Source of the DNA: Niveispirillum sp943370215
GTDB lineage: Bacteria; Pseudomonadota; Alphaproteobacteria; Azospirillales; Azospirillaceae
Length of the DNA: 64,000 bases
Direction: 5' to 3'
Assembly (NCBI GenBank): GCA_943370215.1
Contig: CALRQC020000001.1
Coordinates: 1 to 64,000, forward strand
Shown: one piece after another, positions 41,060 through 50,226 of the stretch
Layout: each line of letters starts with the position of its first letter
Position numbering within the stretch: the first letter of the stretch is position 1
Notes under the pieces: generated by a model
Told to the model about the DNA's origin: nothing
Databases searched by the model: none
Seen by the model: the letters and a program-made list of their open reading frames with translations, nothing else
Made by a program: the position numbers and the translations under genes

Positions 41060-42601
41060 ATGGCTGCCGGGGATGCCTTTACCGGGCCGCAGCCGGTCGG
41101 GCCCATCGCGGCCAGCAGCGGGGTGGCCGGCCCGGCAGGCCCGCTGGTGCGGCCGCTGCCCACCCTGCCGGTGCAGGCCACCATCCTGTCCCGCCCGCCG
41201 GACCTGCCTTCGGTGGGGATCACCCAGCTTGCCGGCACCATCGGTGCGGCCTTGCCGGATGGGGAAGTGCCGCTGGCGACCAGCCTGGGCACGGTGCTGC
41301 TGCGCCCCCTGCCGGGGGCCTGGCCGACTGATCTGGCAGCGGGTAGCAGCGTCAACATCACCCTGGGGCCGGGGGCGCGGGCCGGCAATCTGGAGGTGAC
41401 GGGGCGGCCGCCCGCCGCCGCTGCGGCCACCGGGGCCGATGGCCATGTGGTCAATCCGCCGGTCACCAGCACCAAGCCGCTGGATAATGCCGCCGTGCTG
41501 CGCGGGTTGCTGGCCGGGGCCAATGGCACTTCCCCGCAACAGCCGGTCATCCCTGGCCTGCGGGCCAGCCCGGCGGCGGTGCTGGCGGCTGGCACGGCGG
41601 GGCAGCCCATGCCCACCGCCCCGCAGACGGCCAGCCTGTCGGCGGCCAGCGGCGCCCTGCTCTCCAGTGCCGGCAGCAACCAGCCGCGCCCGCTGGCCGC
41701 CGCCATCCAGGCGCCCCCGGCCAGTCTGGCACAGACGCCGCAGGCCGTGGCCCAGGTCGCCCCCGATACCGGGCCGGCCACCCAGGATCTGCTGCGCCAC
41801 GCCACCCCGCAGGCCCCGCTGGCCGGGGGCGGCAAGGCGGCACTGCCGCCGGGAATGGCCGCGCCGCTGGCAGACGATCTGGTGGTGGACAGGGGCAATG
41901 CCGACAGCGCGCCAGCAGCGCCCCGCGCCGATCAGGCCCTGGCGGCGGCCTTGGCCCAGCCGGGCATGATGGCGCGCATGGCCGCCTTCATGCCGCGCCC
42001 GGACCGGTTGGGCGGGCTGGCCCTGATGCTCTATCTGTTCGGGGCCCGCAATGGCGGGGTCCGGGCCTGGCTGGGCGATGACCAGCTTCAGCATGTCACC
42101 AAGGGGGAGGCGGCGGCCCTGGCGGAACTGGATCAGGCCATGGTGCCGGTGACGCGGCTGGCCGGCGATGGCCAGGGCTGGACCAGCCTGCTGGTGCCCT
42201 TCATGGAGGGCGACAAGCCATCGGTCTTTCTGCTGGCCACGCTGGGCGGGCTGGTGGTGCCGGTGGAACGCGACCGCTCAGGCCAGGACCAGCCGGCGCA
42301 GGAGACGGGAGAGGAAGGCCCGCAGACCCTGCCGGCCAGCGCCTTCACCCTGGGCGTCCATCTCAGCGAATTGGGGGCGGTGCAGGTGCAGGGGCTCTGC
42401 CTGCCCGGCCGCCTGTCGCTGGAGATCACCATCGCCGCCCTGCCCGAACCGCCCGACCGGGACGCCTTTGCCGAACGGCTGCAAACCGCCCTGGCGCGGG
42501 TTGAGCCCGGCAGCCATGTGCGCCTGCAGTGGGGCCACCCGCCCCTGGTGCCGGACCTGATGCCGGGTGGCGCGCAGCCGGTGCTGGAACGGCGGGTTTA
42601 G
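41060..42601 (+). CDS. FliK-like hook-length control protein
   Basis: The 513-residue protein starts 2 bp after fliG. The first two thirds are alanine/proline/glycine-rich and low in complexity. The C-terminal part contains SAFTLGVHLSELGAVQVQGL and LPGRLSLEITIAALPE, which resemble the FliK C-terminal domain motif L-x-P-x-x-L-G-x-V-x-V. FliK is exported and measures hook length before the switch to filament export. The low-complexity region makes homology weak, so the call rests on the C-terminus and the operon. Confidence 0.68.
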   Translation: MAAGDAFTGPQPVGPIAASSGVAGPAGPLVRPLPTLPVQATILSRPPDLPSVGITQLAGTIGAALPDGEVPLATSLGTVLLRPLPGAWPTDLAAGSSVNITLGPGARAGNLEVTGRPPAAAAATGADGHVVNPPVTSTKPLDNAAVLRGLLAGANGTSPQQPVIPGLRASPAAVLAAGTAGQPMPTAPQTASLSAASGALLSSAGSNQPRPLAAAIQAPPASLAQTPQAVAQVAPDTGPATQDLLRHATPQAPLAGGGKAALPPGMAAPLADDLVVDRGNADSAPAAPRADQALAAALAQPGMMARMAAFMPRPDRLGGLALMLYLFGARNGGVRAWLGDDQLQHVTKGEAAALAELDQAMVPVTRLAGDGQGWTSLLVPFMEGDKPSVFLLATLGGLVVPVERDRSGQDQPAQETGEEGPQTLPASAFTLGVHLSELGAVQVQGLCLPGRLSLEITIAALPEPPDRDAFAERLQTALARVEPGSHVRLQWGHPPLVPDLMPGGAQPVLERRV

Positions 42602-42750
42602 GACGGTAGTGAAAAGGCAAGGTTGTGAGAAGCACGATAACTGTCCCGACGAACCCTGATGGCTTCCAGCCCAGCCGGACAGCGCCCCACCATCCACCCC
42701 CGAATATGAATCAAATTTAACCCAATTTTATTCAAGCTGAGGCCGCACTT

Positions 42751-42766
42751 TTAAAGCGGCTTTAAC
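42751..42766. promoter_or_regulatory. CtrA-type box TTAA-N7-TTAAC
   Basis: TTAAAGCGGCTTTAAC is a full match to the CtrA consensus TTAA-N7-TTAAC. It lies 80 bp upstream of the small orphan gene at 42846. A further TTAAC half-site lies at 42717. Confidence 0.68.
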
Positions 42767-42845
42767 CCGGTTCGTATCAAATTTTAGAAAAATAAGGTGT
42801 GGCGAAAACCATGCCGGCCAATGACCGAAACCAGAGGAGCGTAGA

Positions 42846-43082
42846 ATGCCATCGGCCGATTCCCTCCAGTCCGAACTGCACATATTGTTGGACAGGGCCG
42901 CATCCTTGAGTGACGAGCGGGCGCTGGCCCGGTTGCACCAGATGCTCACATGTCTGGCCGAAGGGGCCGAATTGCTGGATTACAGCCTGGATGTGCCCGA
43001 TGGGCTGGGCCATATCCCCGCCCTGCAGCGGGCCATGCTGACCCAAAGCCTGTTGAAAGTTGAAGCAGCCGGCTGCTGCTGA
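42846..43082 (+). CDS. Small orphan protein under a CtrA-type box
   Basis: The 78-residue protein follows a good ribosome binding site (GAGGAGCGTAGA). It is helical, with LQSELHILLDRAASLSDERA and ARLHQMLTCLAEGAELLDYS, and ends VEAAGCC. It has no signal peptide and no transmembrane segment. No family was recognised. Its position between the fliF-fliK operon and the PilZ/EAL pair, with the best CtrA box in the window in front, suggests a motility or cell-cycle role. Confidence 0.68.
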   Translation: MPSADSLQSELHILLDRAASLSDERALARLHQMLTCLAEGAELLDYSLDVPDGLGHIPALQRAMLTQSLLKVEAAGCC

Positions 43083-43149
43083 CCAAAAATGACGCCCTGA
43101 AGGGTGTGCTGACAATCCGTCCTTCCCGGCACAAGTCGGGAACCGGCGG

Positions 43150-43752
43150 TCAGCCCTTTGCGGCGGGCGGGGCTTTTAATCGGCTTTCCGCTGCTTCCAG
43201 ATCCGACCAGAATTCCTTGAACAGCTCCACCCGAAGCCCATAGCTGCCGTCGCGCTTGGCCGTATCGGGGTGGAATTTGCGGGCAAAGGCTGCTTTCAGC
43301 GCCGAGATTTCCCGCAGGGCGCTCACCGCCTCTTCCCGCACCGTTGTAGCTGTGACCACGGGCTTGGGCTTTTCCGCTGCCGGGGTGGCCGCCGGGGCCG
43401 CCTGCACACCATCGGCGATGAAACGGGCCTGGGCCGTGGGCTGAAAATAGGCCTGGATGCGCCGGGCCACCGGCACATCCAGACAGACATAGCTGACCGC
43501 CATCTGGCCCCGGTCGGGATGGGTGCGCACCACGCGCAGTTCCGCCGGAAAGGCGAAATGCTGGGGCCCCGCCATCAGGTCGATCTCGGCCGACAGGCGG
43601 CTGCCCCGCTCCGGCAGGGGCCCCGCCGCGGCCAGCAGCAGGCCGTTCTGGCTCCAGTTCAGCAGGCCGAACGGTTGGCCCGCGATCAGCGCCTGCCCGT
43701 CGGCCACAGGCTCCCGCAACTGGCGGCGCCTTTCAAAAAATTGACTGCGCAT
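43150..43752 (-). CDS. PilZ domain protein with a J-domain-like C-terminus
   Basis: The 200-residue protein has the canonical PilZ c-di-GMP-binding motifs RRQLR (R-x-x-x-R, residues 9-13) and NWSQNG (N-x-S-x-x-G, about 32-37), followed by a beta-rich domain to about residue 105. After an alanine/proline linker, residues about 145-195 contain KAAFARKFHPDTAKRDG, with the HPD tripeptide of DnaJ-type J domains. This suggests a c-di-GMP receptor that contacts Hsp70 or uses a J-like fold. The J call rests on the HPD and its helices only. Confidence 0.78.
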   Translation of the reverse strand: MRSQFFERRRQLREPVADGQALIAGQPFGLLNWSQNGLLLAAAGPLPERGSRLSAEIDLMAGPQHFAFPAELRVVRTHPDRGQMAVSYVCLDVPVARRIQAYFQPTAQARFIADGVQAAPAATPAAEKPKPVVTATTVREEAVSALREISALKAAFARKFHPDTAKRDGSYGLRVELFKEFWSDLEAAESRLKAPPAAKG

Positions 43753-43819
43753 GGGACAGGTCCACCCGACAAGGGCCTGTGGAGGAAGGCGGATACCGGC
43801 ACAGTAAATCGCCGCCTGG

Positions 43820-43834
43820 TTAGGGGAAGATTAA
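43820..43834. promoter_or_regulatory. Near-consensus CtrA-type box between PilZ and EAL genes
   Basis: TTAGGGGAAGATTAA is TTAA-N7-TTAA with one mismatch. It lies 68 bp upstream of the PilZ gene and 116 bp upstream of the divergent EAL-like gene. Confidence 0.4.
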
Positions 43835-43949
43835 GGTCCGCCCCGACCGCGCACAATCCATCCGAACGGATGGGGCATACCGGGGCATACTCGTTTCAAG
43901 GGCGGGAATTTGTTATAGAATGCGCCCACATGGGCGACAGGCGGGACGG

Positions 43950-45095
43950 ATGCTGACCGGGACCGAAGGGTTATTGCAGTTATTGGCCGAAGGACAGACA
44001 TCGGGCACGGCGGTGCTGATCGATCTGCGGGCCGTACCCCATGCGGAAAACCCGCTGTTCCGGCAATCCATTGTCGCCCTGGTAGACCGGTTTGCCGCCC
44101 AGTTCCGGCCGGAAATTGTGGATATTGGCCGTTTTGCCCAGGTCTATCTGTTTCAGGACCGTTCGGCCGATCCCTTCATCGCCAAGCTGAATGCGGTGGC
44201 CGCCGATTTCGCAGACCAGCATATGGCGGCCCCCCGCGTCGGCGTGTTTCGCCTGCCGGCGGAGGGGGGCAAGCTGGCAGCGCAGTTGCGCAAGGCAGCA
44301 CCAGCGGCAGAAAAGCAGGTCGCCAGCGCGCCGCCGGCCCTGACGGCGGTGGAGGCGCAGCAACTGGCGGCCATCCACAAGCTGGCAACCTATGAACAGG
44401 TGCTGGCCGGGGCCGACGTTTCCTCCCTGATCCGCGAATCGCCGGTCTGGCGGCTGGAAGACGGGTTCTGGAACCTGTATTTCAGCGAGGTGACGGTCGC
44501 CATCGACAATCTGGAACGCGCCGTCGGCACGCCGCTGCGCCGCGACCCCTGGTTGTTGCAGCAGATTTCCCCCATTCTGGACCGCCGGGTGATCCGGCAT
44601 TTCCAGCATGAACATGCCCGCCTGTTCCGCGCCCATTCCATCAATCTGAAATGCGTCACCGTGGTGGATGCGGTGTTTCATGAATTCGTGCGCGAACTGA
44701 CCTATGACCAGCGGCGCAACCTGATCGTGGAACTGTCGGTGCTGGATAGCGACCTGACAGAGGACACGATCAATGAGGCGGTGGATGTGCTGCGCCTGTG
44801 GGATTGCCGGGTCGCCATCGACCAGCTTTCGCCGCGCAATACCGATGCCGGCTTCCTGCCGCTGAAATCGGTGGACCTGCTGAAGCTGGATATCAGCCGG
44901 CTGCATGTGGATGAGGCGGGCCGGCTGCCGCCCCTGCCGGACTGGATGGTGGCTTTCGGTGTGGAGCGCATCGTCGCCGTGCATCCCCATGATGATCAGG
45001 TGATCGCCGCCTGTCTGGCGTTGGGTCTGCGCATGATCGAACGCCGCGACCGCCCGCCCGTGCCGGCCGAGCGGCGGATGCTGCCGGGGCGGTAA
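43950..45095 (+). CDS. Degenerate EAL-domain protein
   Basis: The protein is about 381 residues from ATG 43950 (MLTGTEGLLQLLAEG); an alternative ATG lies at 43920. The N-terminal half is an unrecognised alpha/beta domain. The C-terminal half has an EAL-like layout with RNLIVELSVLDSDLTEDTIN and KSVDLLKLDISRLHVDEAGR. The catalytic E-A-L and D-D-F-G-x-G motifs are replaced (AIDQLSPRNTDAG). It is therefore probably a non-catalytic c-di-GMP sensor or signalling protein. It is divergent from the PilZ gene. Confidence 0.75.
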   Translation: MLTGTEGLLQLLAEGQTSGTAVLIDLRAVPHAENPLFRQSIVALVDRFAAQFRPEIVDIGRFAQVYLFQDRSADPFIAKLNAVAADFADQHMAAPRVGVFRLPAEGGKLAAQLRKAAPAAEKQVASAPPALTAVEAQQLAAIHKLATYEQVLAGADVSSLIRESPVWRLEDGFWNLYFSEVTVAIDNLERAVGTPLRRDPWLLQQISPILDRRVIRHFQHEHARLFRAHSINLKCVTVVDAVFHEFVRELTYDQRRNLIVELSVLDSDLTEDTINEAVDVLRLWDCRVAIDQLSPRNTDAGFLPLKSVDLLKLDISRLHVDEAGRLPPLPDWMVAFGVERIVAVHPHDDQVIAACLALGLRMIERRDRPPVPAERRMLPGR

Positions 45096-45163
45096 CCCCC
45101 CTGTGGCACAGGGGCGACACTATGCCTGAATGCCATGGAATGTTACTGATCGCTATTGCGGTT

Positions 45164-45182
45164 GATAATGATTGTTACTATA
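45164..45182. promoter_or_regulatory. Fur box upstream of the TonB receptor
   Basis: GATAATGATTGTTACTATA matches the 19-bp Fur consensus at about 14 positions, including the full left half. It lies 42 bp upstream of the receptor start, indicating iron repression. Confidence 0.7.
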
Positions 45183-45224
45183 GGCACCCCCACTTGCGAA
45201 TGAATAGCATGTGGAACCCTGACC

Positions 45225-47342
45225 GTGCGTATCCCCCTGTCCTTGTTGCTGCTGGCTGGTGCCAGTGCCCTGTCGCTGCCGGCCATGGCCCAGGAGACGC
45301 CGTCTGTTGACGAAATCATCGTCACCGCCGCCCGCAGCAAGCTGCCGGCCAACGCGCTGCCGCTGACGGTGGATGTGATCAACAGCAAGTCGCTGGCGGA
45401 ACAGGCGGCCATCGGCGGATCGGTGGTGGATGCGGTTTCCACCCTGCTGCCCTCCTTCTCCCCCACGCGGCAGAAGCTGTCCGGCTCGGGGGAGACGCTG
45501 CGCGGCCGGTCCCCGCTTTACGCCATCAACGGCATTCCGCAATCCACCCCGCTGCGCGATGGCAGCCGCGACGGTTTCACCATTGATCCCTTCTTCGTGG
45601 ATCGGGTGGAGGTGATCTATGGTTCCAATGCCCTGCAGGGCATTGGCGGCACCGGCGGCATCGTCAATCAGGTGACGGTCGGGCCGCCGCGCCAGGATGG
45701 TGTTTCCGGCAAGGTGCTGGTGCAGGGCAGCAGCGATGACGGCTTCAGCGGCGATGGCCGGGGCGGCAAGCTGGCCGGCCTGCTCGCCTACCGTGAAGGC
45801 CCGTGGGATGCCATGGTCGGCGGCACCTATGAAAAGCGCGGCGCCTTTTATGATGGCAACGGCCACCGCATCGGGGTGGACGGTACCCAGGGCGAAACCC
45901 AGGATTCGCAAAGCTGGTCCGCTTTTGGCCGTTTCGGATATGAAACGAATGATGGCGTGCGGCTGGACCTGATGCTGAATCGGTTCCAGTTGAAGGGTGA
46001 CGGCGATTATGTGGTGGTGAACGGCAACCAGAAGACCGGGCTGCCGACCAGCGCCAAGCGCGGCACCCCGCCCGGCGCCCCGGCGCAGAGCCGCACCGAA
46101 AGTGCCGCCCTGACCCTGACGGCCGATGATCTGGCCGGCGGTGCCTTCATCGCCCAGGCCTTTTTCAACCGCACGCGCGACACGTTCGGCAGCGATGCCA
46201 GCCCGGTGGATACGTTCCAGGATATCCGCATCGCCCCGCTGAAGACCCTGTATGACCAGTCGCAGAACCGGTCGCGCAAGCTGGGGGCCAAGCTCAGCTA
46301 TGAACGCGCCATGCCGGGGTTTGAGGCGCTGACCACCATTGTCGGTCTGGACACCCTGTTCGACACGACCGAGCAGCGCCTGATCAAGACCGGGCGCAAA
46401 TGGGTGCCGCCGACGGATTTCCGCAGCCTGGCCCCCTTCGCCCAGTTCAACCTCTCCCTGCTGGATGACAAGCTGCATCTGGCCGCCGGCGTGCGGCATG
46501 AAAATGGCCAGGTGAAGATCGACGATTACACCACGCTGGCCTCCACCGGTTCGCGCCGGGTCCAGGGCGGCAAGCCGACCTTCAACGACACGCTGTTCAA
46601 TGGCGGCATCGTGGCGGAACCGTGGGAGGATGTGCGCCTCTATGGTTCCTATGCCCAGGGCTATACCATGGCCGATATCGGCCGCATCACCCGCGCCATC
46701 AACAAGGATGGGGTCAGTCTGGACAATTTCCTGGATATTGACCCGGTGATTTCCGACAACCGCGAAATCGGTATTGAGCTGGGTCGCGGTTCGCTCACCG
46801 CCTCGGCGGCCTATTTCTGGTCCACCTCCAAGAAGGGCCAAAATCTGGTGCTGGTCGGTGGCGTCTATGAGGTGCAGCGCCAGCGGGTGGAGATTGAAGG
46901 GCTGGAGTTGAATGCAAACTGGGAAACCCCCATCACGGGGCTGACGCTGTCAGCCGGCTATGCCCATCTGGACGGGCGCACCGACAGCAATGGTGACGGC
47001 AAGGTCGATATCGATCTGGACGGGTCGAACATCTCCCCCGACCGGGTGAATGTCGCCGCCGCCTATGCCTATGGCCCGGTCACCGCCCGCCTGCAGACCC
47101 AGTTCTACATCGCCCGCCGTTTCGATGGCGGGGTCAAGGATAGCGGCTTTGGCGGCTATAACCTGACCGATCTGCTGCTGCGCCACGCCATCGGGACAGG
47201 GGGCTTGACGCTTTCCATCAGCAATCTGTTCGACAAGCAGTATATCACCTATTACAGCGAAACGACGCGGGTGACGGATGATCAGCGCCTGTTCGCGGGG
47301 CGCGGCCGCACGCTGACGCTGGGATGGGATTACAGCTTCTGA
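45225..47342 (+). CDS. TonB-dependent siderophore-type receptor
   Basis: The 705-residue outer-membrane receptor starts at GTG 45225 with a signal peptide ending SLPAMAQ. The TonB box and plug follow (SVDEIIVTAARSKLPANALP, FFVDRVEVIYGSNALQGIGG), then a beta-barrel ending LTLGWDYSF. An upstream Fur box and a PepSY membrane protein downstream indicate Fe(III)-siderophore import. The siderophore is unknown and no biosynthesis or ABC genes are near. Confidence 0.9.
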   Translation: MRIPLSLLLLAGASALSLPAMAQETPSVDEIIVTAARSKLPANALPLTVDVINSKSLAEQAAIGGSVVDAVSTLLPSFSPTRQKLSGSGETLRGRSPLYAINGIPQSTPLRDGSRDGFTIDPFFVDRVEVIYGSNALQGIGGTGGIVNQVTVGPPRQDGVSGKVLVQGSSDDGFSGDGRGGKLAGLLAYREGPWDAMVGGTYEKRGAFYDGNGHRIGVDGTQGETQDSQSWSAFGRFGYETNDGVRLDLMLNRFQLKGDGDYVVVNGNQKTGLPTSAKRGTPPGAPAQSRTESAALTLTADDLAGGAFIAQAFFNRTRDTFGSDASPVDTFQDIRIAPLKTLYDQSQNRSRKLGAKLSYERAMPGFEALTTIVGLDTLFDTTEQRLIKTGRKWVPPTDFRSLAPFAQFNLSLLDDKLHLAAGVRHENGQVKIDDYTTLASTGSRRVQGGKPTFNDTLFNGGIVAEPWEDVRLYGSYAQGYTMADIGRITRAINKDGVSLDNFLDIDPVISDNREIGIELGRGSLTASAAYFWSTSKKGQNLVLVGGVYEVQRQRVEIEGLELNANWETPITGLTLSAGYAHLDGRTDSNGDGKVDIDLDGSNISPDRVNVAAAYAYGPVTARLQTQFYIARRFDGGVKDSGFGGYNLTDLLLRHAIGTGGLTLSISNLFDKQYITYYSETTRVTDDQRLFAGRGRTLTLGWDYSF

Positions 47343-47358
47343 GGCCGTTCAGGCCGAA

Positions 47359-47384
47359 GGCAGGCCGGCAGTCGCCGGCCTGCC
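47359..47384. terminator. Hairpin after the siderophore receptor
   Basis: GGCAGGCCGGC and GCCGGCCTGCC (47359..47369 with 47374..47384) form an 11-bp stem with a 4-nt loop, 17 bp after the stop codon. Its core also belongs to repeat family II (GCCGGCAGTCGCCGGCCT). No U-tract follows. Confidence 0.5.
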
Positions 47385-47460
47385 GTATAGTGATTGAGGG
47401 AACACGGAATCCCGCTTGATCGGCCATGATCAAGCTGGATTGGTATGATGATAGGGCACC

Positions 47461-48537
47461 ATGCGCACGCTTGATCTGCTGCATCGCTGGGCCGGCGGCC
47501 TGATCGGCCTGCTGCTGGCCCTGCTGGGGCTGACCGGCACCATTCTGGTGCATCGGGATGCCTGGGTCATGCTACCCGGTGCCGGAGAAGCCCTGGTCAC
47601 CGACATCACCCAGGTGGGGCCGGTGGCGGCCGGGTTGCTGGCGGACCCGGCTGGCCGGCCGCAATCCATCATCTTTGCCGATGACGGGTTCGGCCTGCAC
47701 CGGCTGCGCATGGGCAACGGCGCGGGGGCCTATGCCGACCAGTCGGGCCACATTGTCAGCCGCTGGGACAGCGAATGGGCACGACCGGAACTCTGGCTGG
47801 CCGATCTGCACAAGCATCTGCTGGCCGACGATGTGGGGGAGACGATTGGCGGCATCGCCGCACTGATCGGCCTGTTCTTCATCATTTCCGGCATCATCTT
47901 GTGGTGGAAGCTGCGCTTCACCTTCAGTTTCCGCCTCTGGCCGGCGCGGTTGAGCCGGCCCGCCATCATCCGCCAGCATCGGGATTTCGGGGTGGTGATG
48001 GCGCCGCTCTTGTTCCTGTCCTGCCTGACGGCAGTGATGCTGACCCTGCCGCCGGTCACCAACCTGCTGCTGTCGCCGGTCATTTCGCCAGCGGAACGTA
48101 AAGCCGCCATGGCGGTGCCGGCGGTAAAGGGCGGGGCGCTGGCGCCGGGGCTGGATTGGGCCGCCATGCTGGCAGAGGCGCAGAAGACCTTCCCCGACGC
48201 GCAGTTCCGCGTGCTGACCCTGCCGCGCCGGCCGGGGGAATTAATCAGCCTGCGCCTGCGCCGGCCGGTGGAATGGCTGCCCAATGGCCGCACCATGGTC
48301 TGGTTCCAGCCGGAGACGGGAGCCATGGTGGGCAGCCGCGATGCCGCCACCCTGCCGCTGGGCGCGCGTATCTTCAATCTGGCCTATCCGCTGCATACGG
48401 CCAAGGTGGGCGGGCTGGCCTTCCGGCTGGTGATGAGTGTCAGCGGGCTGGCGCTGGTGCTGCTGGGCACACTGGCGGTGTGGAGCTTCTGGTTCCGCCG
48501 GCCGCCGCCGCAGCGGGCGCCAGCGCGCAAGAAGTGA
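47461..48537 (+). CDS. PepSY-associated transmembrane protein, iron uptake
   Basis: The 358-residue protein has four clear transmembrane helices (about 12-32, 138-160, 180-200, 322-345). The opening LDLLHRWAGGLIGLLLALLG and LHKHLLADDVGETIGGIAAL are typical of PepSY_TM proteins that accompany siderophore receptors and are linked to periplasmic ferric-siderophore reduction. It follows the Fur-controlled receptor by 118 bp on the same strand. Confidence 0.87.
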   Translation: MRTLDLLHRWAGGLIGLLLALLGLTGTILVHRDAWVMLPGAGEALVTDITQVGPVAAGLLADPAGRPQSIIFADDGFGLHRLRMGNGAGAYADQSGHIVSRWDSEWARPELWLADLHKHLLADDVGETIGGIAALIGLFFIISGIILWWKLRFTFSFRLWPARLSRPAIIRQHRDFGVVMAPLLFLSCLTAVMLTLPPVTNLLLSPVISPAERKAAMAVPAVKGGALAPGLDWAAMLAEAQKTFPDAQFRVLTLPRRPGELISLRLRRPVEWLPNGRTMVWFQPETGAMVGSRDAATLPLGARIFNLAYPLHTAKVGGLAFRLVMSVSGLALVLLGTLAVWSFWFRRPPPQRAPARKK

Positions 48538-48561
48538 CGGCCGCCACGCGGCCGGTGCCGG

Positions 48562-49980
48562 TTACGTGACGTTGTAAGGCACCGTCCGCCGTTCATGGGC
48601 ATCCACGCGCAGCGCCTTGCCGATGGGCGGGAAGGCGCGGTGGCGGCAATCTTCCCGGTCACAGACCTTGCAGTTGGAGCCGATGGGCACCGCCGCATCG
48701 GCATCCTTCAAATCCAGCCCGGCGGAATAGACCAACTGGTCGGCAAAGCTGATTTCGCACCCCAGCCCGACGGCGGCTTCGCGGGGGCGGGAGAGATAGC
48801 CGCTGCCGCCGGCCACCACCGTGCGGGCGATGCACAGATAGGTTGCCCCATCCGGCATCCGCGCCTGTTGCACCAGAATGCGACCCGGCTGGGCAAAGGC
48901 CTGATGCACATTCCACAAGGGGCAGGCCCCGCCGAAGCGGGCAAACTGGAACCGGGTGGCGCTGGAGCGTTTGGCGATATTGCCGGCCATATCCACCTTC
49001 ATGAAATAAAACGGCACCCCCGGCATCCCCGGCCGCTGCATGGTGGACAGCCGGTGGCAGACCTGTTCGAAGCTGACCCCGAAATAGGCGCTCAACCGGT
49101 CGATATCATAGCGCACCCGCTGCGCCTCGGTCAGAAAACGGCGGTAAGGCAGGATCAATGCGCCTGCGAAATAATTGGCCAGCCCCACCCGGGCGATGGA
49201 GCGTGCCTCCACACTGGAAAGGTTGGCCGCCGCCACCAGCCGTTCGATCTCCACCCCATAGGAGAGCAGGCCGATCTGGTGGGCGGCATAGAAAGTACGG
49301 CTCTCCCGCGGGGCCGTTTCGGAAACGAAAAGAATCCGCTCCTCGGGTTCGTACCGCCACAGCACATCATGCCGGGCAAAGCCCTGGGCCACGCGGATGG
49401 TGACGCCATGCCGGTCGGCCAGAAACTGGGCCAGATGTTCCAGCAGCCGGTCCTTGGAAAAGCCGGATGCCTCGAACAAATCCTCCGCCGCGTGGTCCAG
49501 GCTATCGAAATGGTTGCGGCGCGACTGCACGAAGTCGCGCACCTCATCATAGGGGAAGGCGGGGCCGTTCACCGTCTCCTCGCCCCCCACCCGATCCACC
49601 AGCGCCTGCTGTTCCTCTTCCAGCGACCGATAGGCGCGGTAGAGTTTCAGAAAGGCGCCCATGATCTCCGGGGCCGCCCGCACGGCATCGCGGATGCCGC
49701 TGAACGGTACCGCCGCTTCGGCAAACAGCGGATCGCCCAGCGCCTCGCGCATCTCCGACGCCAGCCGCATGTCGGCATCATCGGCAAAATGGCTGGGCTC
49801 GACAGAGAAATAGGACGACAGCCGGATCACCGCCGCGGCCGAGAGCGGCCGCTGGTTATTCTCAATCTGGTTCAGGTAGGAGGTGGAAAGCCCCACCGCC
49901 GCCGCCAGCGCTGCCTGATTGATACCGCGCACTTCCCGCAGACGGCGGATACGTTCACCGGCGTAGATTTTGGTGCTCAT
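48562..49980 (-). CDS. ScfR/PccR-type regulator of propionyl-CoA metabolism
   Basis: The 472-residue protein has an N-terminal HTH (NQAALAAAVGLSTSYLNQIE, residues 20-39), an IrrE/ImmA-like middle region without a complete HExxH motif, and a DUF2083-type C-terminus with ACPLWN and the cysteine cluster CKVCDREDC. This is the short-chain fatty acyl-CoA regulator family, which includes PccR of Rhodobacter sphaeroides and controls propionyl-CoA carboxylase genes. Here pccB lies 500 bp away, divergently, with TTGCAA repeats before it. The start overlaps the AbrB-like stop by 4 bp. Confidence 0.88.
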   Translation of the reverse strand: MSTKIYAGERIRRLREVRGINQAALAAAVGLSTSYLNQIENNQRPLSAAAVIRLSSYFSVEPSHFADDADMRLASEMREALGDPLFAEAAVPFSGIRDAVRAAPEIMGAFLKLYRAYRSLEEEQQALVDRVGGEETVNGPAFPYDEVRDFVQSRRNHFDSLDHAAEDLFEASGFSKDRLLEHLAQFLADRHGVTIRVAQGFARHDVLWRYEPEERILFVSETAPRESRTFYAAHQIGLLSYGVEIERLVAAANLSSVEARSIARVGLANYFAGALILPYRRFLTEAQRVRYDIDRLSAYFGVSFEQVCHRLSTMQRPGMPGVPFYFMKVDMAGNIAKRSSATRFQFARFGGACPLWNVHQAFAQPGRILVQQARMPDGATYLCIARTVVAGGSGYLSRPREAAVGLGCEISFADQLVYSAGLDLKDADAAVPIGSNCKVCDREDCRHRAFPPIGKALRVDAHERRTVPYNVT

Positions 49981-50150
49981 GGGGGATTTTGCTCCGGCGT
50001 CGCGCCAGGGGGCGTTGCACTGAAATGCAGAATGCCGTTCGGGCGTTTTTCAATCCAAAGAACGCCGCCGTCTTCCAAACCTAAATGGGCCAGCAACGCG
50101 GCGGGCAAGGTGATCTGGCACTCATCATTCAAGGTCAGGCGATACCCCAT
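49977..50150 (-). CDS. AbrB/SpoVT-type small DNA-binding protein
   Basis: The protein is 57 residues from ATG 50150, which has AGAGG 9 nt upstream; a GTG at 50159 is also in frame. The sequence MGYRLTLNDECQITLPAALL fits the swapped-hairpin AbrB/MazE fold, followed by LGLEDGGVLWIEKRPNGILH. Such proteins are transition regulators or antitoxins. Its stop overlaps the start of the ScfR-type gene (ATGA), so the two regulators are cotranscribed. No toxin partner is adjacent. Confidence 0.72.
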   Translation of the reverse strand: MGYRLTLNDECQITLPAALLAHLGLEDGGVLWIEKRPNGILHFSATPPGATPEQNPP

Positions 50151-50226
50151 GTTCGTCACCCTCTGCGCTGACGGAAGCTGTTCTTAGAGTCCGTCCAAGA
50201 ATTTTCACTTATTTTCCAATCTCTTA

